The notes under the pieces were generated by a model, which ran no database searches, was not told the DNA's origin, and was given only the letters and a program-made list of their open reading frames with translations. DNA of 64,000 bases, from assembly GCA_025738555.1 (NCBI GenBank), contig JAOVFP010000011.1, forward strand, positions 868,001 through 932,000, read 5' to 3'. Positions 11,701-22,707 of this stretch are shown piece after piece (within the stretch, counting starts at the first letter, position 1; each line of letters starts with the position of its first letter). This DNA comes from Cyathus striatus (Eukaryota; Basidiomycota; Agaricomycetes; Agaricales; Nidulariaceae). The position numbers and the translations under genes are program-made.

Positions 11701-14578
11701 CTTGGATGCTTCAGACTTGTCAGTACATGTAGACAGTTCTGGTTCACTTGTTGCAAGGGCTTCCCAAGTTTCCGATTATATATTTTGAGGAGATTCTATT
11801 AAAGACATGTGTTTATGGGATTTTGTCTTGTGCACAGAAAAAAAATATATAGCATCAACATGCTCATCCAATAATAAGCATGATAATAATAATACTAAAG
11901 AGAGTGGTATTGACAATGAATGTGTATCTACCACTGGCATGGGCTTGAATTTATCTGATGTACAGAAAAAAGGTAGACAGCATGTCCCATTTGAAATTGA
12001 ACATCCTGAGCATGACACCCACTTGATATCCATTCGATATCCTGGATCTTACTATGTTCCTGTTCCATGTGGTCCATCTTTACCAAGGCGTGATAATGAT
12101 GATTCTCAGTGCCAGCATGCTCACCTGATGCTTATTTTGTTTAAGCCTTGGAAATCTGTGCAAGATCTACGTGATGAGGATCAATCATGGTTAGAATCTT
12201 TCTCACTGTTTTATTCATCATGCAAAAAACATATTCAGCATGCTATTGACAATATGCAGGTCCTTCATGAATGTAAAGATAGTCATGATAATCATTTTGC
12301 AGCAGCACAACGGAGTAGGCAGGCCCTTAGATCAGTGAAGTCACATGTCAACATCGAAATTGATGACTTTGCTGATGAACACAGAGATGAAGAAGAAATA
12401 CTTGAGCACCTCATGTCAATTAATGAATGTTCAAGCCAAAGTATGAACTTTATGACTACCAATGCACAAGATTGTGTACTCCATGCAATTGCAGGTGGTC
12501 TGTTTGAAGGTATAAATGCTAATCAACCTTCTGACAACATGGATTCCAGTCATAATTGCAATGATGTGAATTTATTTGACACAATTGCTGAAAATAATTT
12601 ATTGGAAGATACCTGGAAAAAAGCATATGATGATTGGCGGTCTGCCTGGAAGCAACACTCAACTTATACAGGTGAGAATGAATTGACAGCTATGGATATT
12701 GATAAAGCAACACCTGCTATTGTTGATATTATGCAAAATTCAATGTTGGATGAAAATAATATGGGAAACTATTCCACAAATCAAGTTGCAGTTCAATCAA
12801 ATCCTCCTTTGTCTACATATGATATCCAAAATGATATAGCCAATACCGATGGTAATATTAAAATGATTATATGTATGTCTACAGAGTTCACTTTAAATTA
12901 TGAACAAGACTGATCATTTACAATTGTTGCTGAACACAGTCTGACTTGTACTTCCCCTCAATTGCATATGTTTCTAGGTGGTCAAGGTGGTACAGGAAAG
13001 TCACAGGTGATTAACTGTTTGAGGCATTTTTTTATTAGACAAAAGCAGGAACGTCATTTTCGACTTACCTCTTTTACTGGTGTTGCTGTGCAAAACATAT
13101 TAGGTATGACACTACATGCTGCCCTGTGTCTCAATCAAATGTCCAAGGGTGGTGCTGTAACAAAAAGTCAATGTGACCTGATTGCTATGTGGGAAGGGGT
13201 TGATTATCTGTTTATAGATGAAGTGTCCATGGTTGGATGTTCAATGCTTCATCAAATAAATGATGCCCTAGTAGTTGCCAAAGGAAACACAGCTCCATTT
13301 GGAGGAGTTAATGTAATATTTTCTGGTGACTTTGCACAGTTGCCTCCTGTAGCACAGACAAGATTATTTACCAATATTGATACCTCAAAATGACAGTCTG
13401 CTTCAAAACGTGGCCAATCTGACATAGATGGCAAGCTGCTATGGCTTTCGGTTGATACAGTGGTAATTTTAAGACAGGTTATGCGACAAGCTGGATCAAG
13501 AAATCAATCATTAGTGGACTTACTCCAGCATCTTTGGGAAGGAAAATGCACAGAAAAAGATTATGAGCTCCTGTCCAGCCATGTTCTCAATACAATACCT
13601 ATCAGCCCTAGTGATAACTTATGGAAGGGATCACCAATCATTGTATGTGACAATTTGACAAAGGATTTACTCAATGAGCAAGCAACCATTGCTTATGCAC
13701 AGCAGACCAGACAGTGCTTGCACTGGTACTATACATCAGATTATCACACTGGAAAGCTCTTAGAAGATTCTGATCTAAAGAATCATTTATATAGCCTCAA
13801 CTCAGGCCAAACCAGTTATCGTCTTGGGCGCATACCATTGGTGTCAGGAATGCCTGTAATGATTATGCAGAATTATGATGTACCTGGTGGAATAGTCAAT
13901 GGCTCTGTTGGAAAATTAATATCCATTTGCTATGTTGTCAACAGTCACAGTAATAGAGAAGCATTGTCATGTGTGGTAGAACTTTCCTTCATGACAGCTT
14001 CACCCTTGCCATTCTTGCATGATAATCAAGCCATTGTCTTGCAGGACACAGTGGACTTGAAATTTAGCCACCCACATTCGGGTAAAAGATTGGTTATCAA
14101 AAGATCCCAAATACCTTTAGTTCCTGCATTTGCTATGACAGCACATAAAGCACAAGGGAAAACAATGGAAAAAATAATAGTTGACATTGAAGGCTGCCAT
14201 GGTACTGAGGCCCCATATGTAATGGTATCTAGAGTTAAGTCCCTTGATGGACTTGCCATTCTCTGCCCTTTCAGAATGTCCAAAATAACATGTCAGCAAT
14301 CAGAAGATCTTCACAAAGAAATGATTCGCTTACAAAGGTTGGATGCACTGACCCTTACAATGTTCAATGCAAAACCTAATCAGCGATTCTCCACTCTGCC
14401 TTCACCATTGTCTGTCACTTCTTCATCCTCATCATGCCACATACTTACAATGTCTCTGACTGAATGTTCACACTCACTTCCTACAGTTTCTTCAATTATG
14501 ACAAGCTCTCGTAAACGTGGCCATGCTCAGGAACAATTTATACAGTACTCTCCTCAATCCAGATGTGAAAAACGGTGA
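8588..14578 (+). pseudogene. Helitron Rep/helicase transposase, one frame with four TGA stops
   Basis: A single frame from 8588 to 14578 encodes a Helitron transposase. The Helitron-like N domain lies around 10000-10800. The HUH motif (His-Cys-His in HGSLHCHMVVW) is at 10724-10732, and candidate catalytic tyrosines (YYISDYITK) at 11249-11266. The helicase part has Walker A (GGQGGTGKS, ~12977-13003), Walker B (FIDEVSM, ~13211), GDFAQLPPV (~13324), AHKAQGKT (~14140) and YVMVSRVKSLDG (~14216), as in PIF1-type helicases. The frame is interrupted only at 10817-10819, 11786-11788, 12911-12913 and 13391-13393, each TGA and each readable as a lost CGA (Arg). It cleaves and unwinds DNA for rolling-circle transposition. 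This copy is probably inactive unless the stops are assembly errors. The N-terminus continues upstream in another frame (7538-8706). Confidence 0.9.
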
Positions 14579-15398
14579 AGACTGGACACTAATGATGTAG
14601 TGGCTTCTAAACCTTAACATTTTTTTCTTTATGCTTCTTCTTCTGGTAATTCTAAACCAGTTATCCATTGATATGTTGATAGTTCATTATCAATGACATA
14701 TGTGCCGAGTCAGCTATTCACTTTTGCCACTGCCAATCTCACCACCAATTATCCGAAATTCCACCCAACTACCATTACAATTTCCATTTCATTAAGTCAC
14801 AAGCACTACATTCATCATTCTCACAATAAATTGGGTATAATATATTCCTAATCCTGGACCTTACTTTCTTTATCTGTCCCTTATAGACTCCATATTCAAC
14901 AGCTACCCCTAGTTCTGATCTCCATTCCTCATTAACATTATGTATGGCACTTTAAAAGCACACTGTTGTTATTGATCATCTCTAATTCATGTCCCTCAAT
15001 TTCTGTATCCTTCATTCCCCTTTGGTCACAGGTGTCACACTCCTCATTTCCTGTAGCCATGGGTGTTATACTCTTCATTCCTCTTAATCACATGTTTCAT
15101 TTTCTTCCTTTCTAAATTGCATTGGGTATAACATGTTGAATGCCCATGACCAAATGCCTATTCCATTCCAGAATAAATGACATCATTATACCTTTTCACG
15201 TCGAACAGCAAGGTAAAGTATGAATGGAATTTGAAACCAATTTTACCTGCTGATCATGCAGATGTGTGGTGACACCTCCTGATTTGATTTCATGCTTTTC
15301 ATATATTTTATTAATGTGCTTTATTCTCCTTATAAATGCTCTGCTGATCTGTGCAATTCTTCATCTTCATCTCCAATATCCTTCCTTAAATACTTACA
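14579..15398 (+). other. Internal Helitron spacer
   Basis: AT-rich, pyrimidine-rich spacer between the helicase stop and the next cargo gene. No coding or structural signal is seen. Confidence 0.4.
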
Positions 15399-16792
15399 AT
15401 GTCCTGCTTCATTGAACGACTTGAACAAGGGTGTTACTCACTTCTCTTTGAACAACTTCATGCATCAGAACCATCATTTACACCAGGTCTAGGTGCCATG
15501 AATTTTGGCAAAGACTTTTTCGCCCATTCTAAGGTTGAGCTGGATACCTCAACCTTTGGGAAGGTTACTTTTCATGGCAAGGGTGAGCCTGTTGACTCGG
15601 AATTGTCGATGTGTTTCTTTGGCCAGGTGGCCTCCTCTACCAATGGGACTCGCTTGGCTGCAAAGGGTAACACTCGTGCAGGTGTAAGCTACTTTCCCTT
15701 AATTGCATATTCTGTACTGTCTAACCTTGAACTTATAGCTTATTACCGATGCCACAGTGGTGAAGGATATTATCATATTAGAGCTGCCATATGGGTCTCC
15801 CTCAGAGCTCATAGATGCCTTTGACAACCAGATTGCCATTCTAAATGAGGCCATTGAGGCAGATCATGCTGTCTTGTCAGAAGGTTACAACATAAATACA
15901 TTTGTTTGTTTCATTTTCATTCACTCACTTGTACACCAGGAGACCAAGACCATCTCAGTCCTTTCTAAGAAAAGGCCTGGTGAGATGTTAGATCTGATCA
16001 AATTTACAAGTGGTGTGAAGTTCAAGGTTGATATATCTTATATGATCATTGTACCCTCTTATTAAATCACTGCAACTTTTGCCCAGGTTCCCCCCCAGTC
16101 TACTCCTGGAAAGGCTGCTACTCCAAAGAAGAAGAATCTTCTCACACACGTTCCTGTGCCAGAAGAAAATGCACAGCCAGAGATCAGCAGCAGTGGTCAG
16201 CATTTCATATTTTAATTCATATTTCTTTTTTTACTAAGCATTGCCTTCTGTCTCCAGTCACCAATGAGGTTGGGGCTTTCTATGCTCCTGAACTTCTTGA
16301 AGGCTACCATGGTGATTTCTTCCAGCTGGACCATGCTAAGGTTATTCAGCACCCATTCTATGACTCCAATGGTTCTTTGATCAAGCCTTGGGATATTCAT
16401 GACAAATTGCATCCAGGAACTCTTGTTATTATTGATGCTGTCCTTGTTGCCTGGATTATCCCTGACAAGAACCCTTCCATGGTTCAGAAGGTAATACTGT
16501 ATTATTATTTTTATTTCTCACTTTTTCTCATCATCTATTTATATAGGTATATCAGCTACAAATTGAGAAGCTCAAGGTGTTTGCAAGTTCTGATCTTGAC
16601 AAGGAGGAAATTATCATCCCCCCATTTACACCAGCTCCATTGGCTGGTCCTTTCATTCAACACAAACGAACCTCAGAGCACTTCACTGCCTTCTCCCCAT
16701 CTTGTTTATCCCCTAGCGATCTGCATACTGCCCAACCTGTTGAAACTTTTGATCCACACGAGGTCCACTCAATCCAGTTAGAAGCCCCATAG
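15399..16792 (+). CDS. Hypothetical protein, Helitron cargo, six exons
   Basis: Exons at 15399-15683, 15739-~15881, 15940-16026, 16087-16195, 16258-16490 and 16547-16792 read through with GT-AG introns. The second donor is unclear. The protein begins MSCFIERLEQG and contains VVKDIIILELPYG, LHPGTLVIIDAVLVAWIIPD (~16409-16468) and a proline-rich C-terminal half. I do not recognise the family. Regular hydrophobic strands could suit a beta-barrel or nucleic-acid-binding fold. Some Helitrons carry RPA-like genes, but I see no diagnostic motif for that. It lies downstream of the transposase on the same strand, so it is either an accessory Helitron gene or captured host sequence. Its 3' end overlaps the 3' end of the convergent gene at 16713-17582. 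Confidence 0.6.
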
Positions 16793-17582
16793 AATCAATT
16801 GATTTGTGTTTGATATTGTAATGCATTCGAACAGTATCATGAATAATGTCTGCATGACTGTTGCACATATCATGGTATATCTTATCATCTTCAGAGTCAG
16901 AGTACATGTTGTAGCATACTACTGCTATCTATCATAAATAAAAAATCAATTAGAGTTTGCAACATTATACATAAAATAGAGAGCTTACAATGAATTCTGG
17001 ATCAATTTCACTTATTGTAGTAGGCTTCCAATTGTCATCAAGAAGAAGAGGACTGTTGGGTGCATATTTCTGCATCTTATAAATGTCCACAGCAATGTGG
17101 ACCTGAGGATTTTTGCCAATTGGCTCAATTCTGTTCTGAATGTCTTCCTCTTGAAGTAGATAATGATTGCCTGGAAGGCAACCATCTGTAAGGGGATTGT
17201 AATAATCCTCTGTATGAATGCATTTTTAAAATATAGCACAAGCAATGAAAATATAAACCAACTTACTCAAGACAAGGTATTTACCATCCATTAAATAGTT
17301 ACATTCATGGGGGTAAAGTTTATGAATAATGATCGTCTTAAGACATGACTTTGCTTTATTGGTAATGTCGAACCATTGATGTTTTAAGTTGGGAATTAAT
17401 TCAAATGCTATGTCGGGGAAATGGCAATAGAGAATAGTTTCCTTATCACTTTGAATAAGTTGCATAAAGAGATTATGGACTAAGTTTCCCTATAAAAAAA
17501 ATTAAGAAAAAATGACTGTTGAAAAAAGTAATGCTTACCTCATGTTGTGGAGGAGATAACTCGAAGATGCGTAGCGAGCGTC
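16713..17582 (-). CDS. Hypothetical gene fragment in Helitron, 5' truncated, four exons
   Basis: Exons on the minus strand are about 17582-17539, 17489-17267, 17209-16989 and 16928-16713, joined by well-formed short introns in one frame. Visible text includes RIFELSPPQHEGNLVHNLF, LYPHECNYLMDG, EDIQNRIEPIGKNPQVHVAV and SDSEDDKIYHDMCNSHADII. There is no ATG: a TGA lies just upstream of the first exon, so the 5' end is missing or displaced. No family recognised. It converges on, and overlaps for about 80 nt, the end of the gene at 15399-16792. The intact splice sites argue that genomic rather than processed sequence was captured. Confidence 0.5.
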
Positions 17583-18905
17583 ACACCCGACCTATGAAGT
17601 ATAACTACAAAATCCTAGAACAGAGTAGTTAGCAAGTGAGATAGTAATGAGAACTTAGCTTAATAGAATTGATTAATTCAGTTGACACTTCCTCTCAGCT
17701 TCGTAGCTGGATAGACTCAGCAAGCGCGCGCAGATTAAGTCAAAAGGGAGGTGAATTTTCCTCTCGTTCTAACCTCGAGGTATATACATGAATGGCAATC
17801 GAAGGGGAATAACGCATGCATGCTCTCACATCGTCAGAGCCCAGGAAATTGGTAAGGTAACGAAATCATATGAAATCAAAGACCAGGAACAAAAGATAAC
17901 AACGGAACAAGAATCAGTAAGGTAACAGATGTATAATAACGAAGGAGAGACTGTGTTTGAACCATAGAAGGTGAATAACTGGCTTACCACTCCTGGTACC
18001 CCTCGAAACCATGTACAACGACGGCAACTCGCTCTTGACATTACCACGAAACGCACGACATTGGAGGTGATGAGTAGTTACTCTCCCCAAAGTAACCGTG
18101 CAGTGGACTAGGCTGCGGCTCGACAATGTGTGGTAGGTGGCAGGATGCTCTGTCGTCGGACACCGGTAGGTCGGAGCATCGGGAAAGGAAGGAAAGAAAA
18201 AGGAATGTGTATCGTAGCGGGAAAATGCGGGTGACGACAATGAATTGAAAAAGAGGAAAAGAAAGATTGAAAAGAAATTTGAAATAAAACGAACGGGATA
18301 TAGTTAACCCAAAGCCTTGACCCAAGTCCCTACTCCTTCCACCAATCGACACCTCATACGCTGACGGTAAACACCCGGTCATCGTATCTTGTGGTGCGGA
18401 ACACCGGCCTTGAGAGTGAAAAGAGAGTGTTGAGGCAGAAAAAGGGGTCTTGAGTAGGTGTAACCCTAAACCCTAGCGTCTTGAACTGTCCGAGGGGCAC
18501 ATAATGCCCAGAAGTTCCGAACGTCGTCCTGACTGGCCTTGTGGGCACACACCGGAAGCCTAAAGAATATGAGGAAAGGAAAAAAAAGCAGGAGGTAATA
18601 GAGACAGCAGTAAGCGGAACACGTTGTAGCGTAGGCAAGACGCGACAGCGCATACGCGCGTCACGTGTTGTTTGGCATCGGCTTCCCAATATTTGGCAAA
18701 GCCGCGCCGCATCTCTAAGTCCACTCAAGGGAACGAATTCACAGGAAACCAAACACACTGCTCGCACAGCGCGTTTTAGAGCACAAATAATAAAATAGAA
18801 ATGAAACAATAGTAAGTCAGAATAGACAGAAATAAGAAATAAAGGATAAAAGATAAAAGAAATGAAGTAAGTCGAATTATAAGTATAATACTGGGTTATA
18901 CCAGT
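17583..18905. other. Non-coding stretch between two minus-strand coding fragments
   Basis: About 1.3 kb without convincing coding sequence, of rather higher GC content with many CG dinucleotides. It separates two minus-strand coding fragments (16713-17582 and 18906-19428). It could be an insertion, for example a solo LTR, into one captured gene. I could not find a clear target duplication or defined ends. Confidence 0.3.
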
Positions 18906-19428
18906 ATACCAACTACTCCCTCCACAATGTGTTGTAGGTGCATTCTCTTTTCGATATGTTGCAGGAAGAAAGACATCAGGAACAAAATCTTCCTTTTTGC
19001 AGCAACAAATTATCAAGTACACATTCTCTGCATTTTGACATTTGGAGTGTAACCAGTGAAGAGTGACATAGAGGTTACTCCATGTGCTATTAATATTGCA
19101 ACAAATGGAATCAAGGTTCTCTAGAACAAGGGGTGTAACTTCACTGGATAGCCTAGATTTTATATATTTTGGATTAGAAGGAAGACATAGAAAGGATAAA
19201 GATTTACAGCAATTTCTTCAGTTCTTTGTTAATAAAATTTCCCGCTGACCGCTCACAAGTGTTAATATAGTCTGGATGGCCAGTACGCTTTAATTGAGTT
19301 TTAAATGTTTTGGTAATGAGCAAAAGCATCTCTTTACTGAGCATGATGTGAAAAATAAACTGAGAGTACTTGAAAGATCCTATAGGATCAGAGCAGAGGG
19401 TATGTGTGGAATATGCCAGAGGTACCAT
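18906..19428 (-). CDS. Hypothetical gene fragment in Helitron, two exons
   Basis: Two exons, 19428-19208 and 19152 to about 18906, are joined by an intron (donor GTAAAT, acceptor CTAG) that keeps the frame. Text includes MVPLAYSTHTLCSDPIGSF, KELKKLL, then LSSEVTPLVLENLDSICC and AENVYLIICCCKKEDFVPD. Not recognised. It may be the upstream part of the fragment at 16713-17582, displaced by the intervening 1.3 kb, but no overlap proves this. Confidence 0.4.
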
Positions 19429-19449
19429 ACATATATAAGTTATACATGT

Positions 19450-20310
19450 GGTTGGAGAAGGGGTAAGTGAGGAGAACTACCGTAGCTCAACAACCACACA
19501 TCCGTTTGACGCGCTTGAGCATTCATTTTAATCGTAAGATCGACGACAGTAATATCCCAAGGTCCTGTGAAGATCGGACATGAATTCGCTGTGCTTTGCT
19601 AAATAGAGCTGGGGGGGAAGGGGTAGGTGAGGAAAACTACCGTAGCTGAACAACCACACATCCGTTCGATGCGCTTGAGCATTCATTTTAATCGTAAGAT
19701 CGATGACAGTAATATCACAAAGTCTTGTAAAGATCGGACATGAATTCGCTGTGCTTCACTAAATAGAGCTGGGAGAGAAAGGGGAAGTGAGGAGGGCTAC
19801 CATAGCTCAACAACCACACATCCATTCGACACGTTTGAGCATTCATTTTAATCATAAGATCAAGAATAGTAATATCCCGAAGTCTTGTGATGATCCGGCA
19901 CGAATTCGTCATGCCTTGCTAAATAGAGCTAGTGGAGGAAGGTGGGATGACAAAAAATAGCATAGCCAAACAACCATGCATCCATTTGATGCAATTAAGG
20001 ATTCATTTAGATCGTACGATGTATGACAATAATATCCGAAAGTCCCATGAAGCCCATGCCTGAATTCACCACATAGTGCAAAATGGGCCTGGGGGCGGAG
20101 GGGGAAATGAGGGGAAATAGCATGGCCAAACAACCACATGTGCATTCAATGTGTTTGAGGATTCATTTTGACCATTGGATGAAGCACAGTGATAACCCCA
20201 AGTGCCATGAATTTCGGTCATGATTTCATTGCATAGTGTGAAATGAAGTTGGGGGAAGAGGAGGTGAGGACTCAGAGAAATAGTGCAGCCAAACATCGAT
20301 GCATGACCAT
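19450..20310 (+). repeat. Tandem array, about five units of ~160 bp
   Basis: The string CAACCACACATCCG and variants recur near 19490, 19650, 19810, 19969, 20128 and (degenerate) 20290. Each is followed by conserved GAGCATTCATTTTAATCGTA and AAATAGAGCTGG. Spacing is 159-163 bp, and divergence increases toward the right. The array lies just inside the Helitron 3' end; subterminal minisatellites are often seen in Helitrons. Confidence 0.9.
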
Positions 20311-20790
20311 AGCACAGCTGAAGAAACGTACGGCATAGCCAGTTTTTCTAGCAGAGTGTAGGGATCATGAACAACAAAGGGTGAGAGTCATTTAGTGGGA
20401 AGAGCACTCGCATACTGTGATCATGACTCATGGGCAGGAACAAATAATTATAAACCGATTATAATGTCTATTCGGCAACCAGTTTACTTAATTACAATAT
20501 CATTAAAGTGACAAGTCTCAGGAGACAGGGTCCACTCCCAGTAAAGCTGCGCCACCGCCTGATTCGTGCCGATGGCGTCAATTGACAGCGCTCTGTTGCT
20601 TGCTTCACTAGACCTAAATTCCTACTATTCAACACCACAGCCTACAGGCATGCCCATCAAATGTATGAAAATTACTAGTTTATTTGTTCTATCTTTTTAT
20701 GCTACACAGTTGTATTTAATATTAAAAATGTTTTGTCGTTACTTAAGCACTAAGCACTGGGCACTGATCGTGGAATACTTAGGTACTGCT

Positions 20791-20825
20791 AGGTAGTGGG
20801 CTCTGCCGGCGTGAGCCAGCCCTAG
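20791..20825 (+). repeat. Helitron 3' terminus with hairpin
   Basis: GGTAGTGGGCTCTGCC is followed by GGC-GTGA-GCC and AGCCCTAG. It aligns with the reverse complements near 43413-43442, 45998-46028 and 47391-47420 (GGTAGTGGGCTYTGCCGC, then GCCGGCCCTA). The hairpin close to a CTA(G) end fits Helitron 3' ends. Confidence 0.7.
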
Positions 20826-21003
20826 GATTTATTGTATATAGTAGGGGAAAAGGGAAGAAATAAGGCAGGAACTGCCAGGCATTCTTCCCCCCACAGATAG
20901 GGTGGTATACAGACGAGAATCAGAATTATTTACGAGACGTTTGACACTGAATTACGTACCGAGTTTGCTGAATTATAATCTGAATACCTTGACACTGAAT
21001 ACC

Positions 21004-21436
21004 AGGACCCCTGAAAATGCCTACCAAGGATTGATCCCTGGGACGGCTGATTTGTCTGGATGGATTTTGAGAAATTTGAGCCAAAATGTCTGAATTGGAT
21101 CAAACCTTCAAAAAATTTCGAAATTTTGTCTGAATTCCGCCTCAGGCCTCCCGAGTCCCAGAGCGCTAAAAATGTCTGAAAACAGGATCAGGCCTCAAAT
21201 TTCGCCTAAAATCGCGCCAGCCACTTCCGCAAAATAGTTGAAAAAAATTTCGACAGAATATGTCTGTTTCTAGATCAACCATTACTCTTACAAGCCTGGT
21301 TTTGTCTTAATGTTAACTCAAGCATTTGGTCGATTTTCGGCCTCAAAATGTCTGATTTGTATCAGGCCTCGCGGTCTGTTGGCCGCCGATTTGTCTGAAA
21401 TGGGATCAATCCTTAGTAGGCATTTTCAGGGGTCCT
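21004..21436. mobile_element. AGGACCCC-type TIR element (MITE), 8-bp TSD
   Basis: Terminal inverted repeats of about 33 bp begin AGGACCCCTGAAAATGCC. They are flanked by the 8-bp direct repeat TGAATACC (20996-21003 and 21437-21444). The 433-bp body has no ORF but several TGTCTG(G/A)AT-like motifs, all in the same orientation. It is related to the 1.2-kb element at 35272-36453. An 8-bp duplication suits hAT or KDZ transposases; the mobilising enzyme is not in the element. Confidence 0.9.
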
Positions 21437-21444
21437 TGAATACC

Positions 21445-22707
21445 TTGACGCGTTCTAAGAATAAGCACAAGTTCAATTGATCTAATTTTAACTTGTTCTA
21501 AATTTGGAATAGAAACCATTGCGCCCCTCGAACTTACTGAAATCGCACCTCGGGATTTGAGTATTATAAATATATTTGGGATTCCTATTCCAAGTACATA
21601 AGAATTACTTAAACTCGTCGCGTGACACAACACTATATACAACGTAAGCACGTAAAGAACTTTCATGCATAATAAGATATAACGAACCTCCCCTCCAGTT
21701 GCATAGTCAGGTAATCTTAGTTTAGTGAATCCGTAAGTTCTATCATCATTTCGCCTTTTCTACTCCTCCGTTAGAGTGAGCACTGCATATCTACTCGCTA
21801 TCATTTCAACTTTCTCGCAATTTTTGAGCATCACCATTACGTCCAACTTTATCAAGAATGTTATGGTCGCCGGTAAGACAGCAAAAATACTGGCAATACT
21901 ACTTCGGTGCGTACAGCCTTCGTTAATACACCAAGGAGTCCAGAACCGAACATGGTGCATATGCTTCCTTTTAGACTTCATTTATCACTTTTAATATATG
22001 TGACTATCATCTTGACAGTCATGGATTGAAATCAGCATTGTATTAGACCATAGTAGTATGTCTCCTTGATAACTACACTATATGAGCAACATAATTTTTC
22101 ACTTTCTACACTTTGCCTTAGTACGACTCTGTTGTCTTTCCTTTAGCATTAACATTAGTATATAAATCACAGCCAATAAAAACGTAGACACCAATATAGT
22201 ACTAGTATTGGCATACCAGTACTGCATGCTCTCTGTCTATGTTCCCGTAAATTCAATTAAATGCCAGTGATCGTTCATACTCCCGGTGACGCGGTAATAT
22301 TATATTATCATACATATCAGTCTAATGACTAACTAATACCAGTCCGATGAGAATATGATGGTCGCAAACGACAACGGATTAATACCTATATGTTGAATCA
22401 AGCAGGAGGAACTGTTCGTAACCGTAATATTTTTCCTAACCGCTATTGTAAGTAATCTTCATGTTCACATATAATCCATACCAGGCTTTTGCTAATGAAA
22501 TTCATTCGTTGCCTCAGTATCCAAATGCTCCCACTCTCCACACTCATTTCATTTTTTCCGTGTCTGGTTTCCGCCACTTTATATGAGCTTTCGAAAAATT
22601 ATTCAGGTCAAAATAATTTCTTTCGGGAATGGAATTCCTTCACCGGGAGTCAGTTTTATTAAATCTCAGTCTGTTGATTTTTTCATTAATAAAACGTGAC
22701 TCTTTAG
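21445..22707. other. Intergenic, AT-rich, nothing recognised
   Basis: No coding ORF with family resemblance, no RNA gene and no clear repeat seen. Confidence 0.4.

Larger units (their letters stand above)
6795..20825 (+). mobile_element. 14-kb Helitron (putative autonomous parent, now decayed)
   Basis: The left end begins TTCCCACTACC, with an immediate palindromic partner GGTAGT and then AGGGTTATAGGG. The right end is GGTAGTGGGCTCTGCC, followed by a GC hairpin (GGC-GTGA-GCC) and AGCCCTAG. The 9-mer CCCACTACC at the left and its complement GGTAGTGGG about 25 nt inside the right end form an asymmetric terminal inverted repeat, a hallmark of Helitron2-type elements. The same two ends recur in three shorter elements at 43.4-48.6 kb. 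In between are a Rep/helicase frame, a GTPase-like segment, cargo genes on both strands and a tandem array. No target duplication is seen, as expected for Helitrons. The right boundary is less certain than the left. Confidence 0.8.

Noticed and set aside
10817..13393. UGA recoding (Sec or altered code) in the Helitron frame
   Set aside because: Host-type genes here end with ordinary stops, including TGA. The four TGA sites fit CGA decay, and the LINE shows the same pattern.
18354..19022. 222-codon minus-strand ORF
   Set aside because: Low-complexity translation without family character. Only its upstream part (18906-19022) belongs to a spliced frame.
6795..20825. Giant transposon of the Starship/captain type
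   Set aside because: No tyrosine recombinase (DUF3435-like) gene. The HUH-helicase and hairpin ends explain the element as a Helitron.
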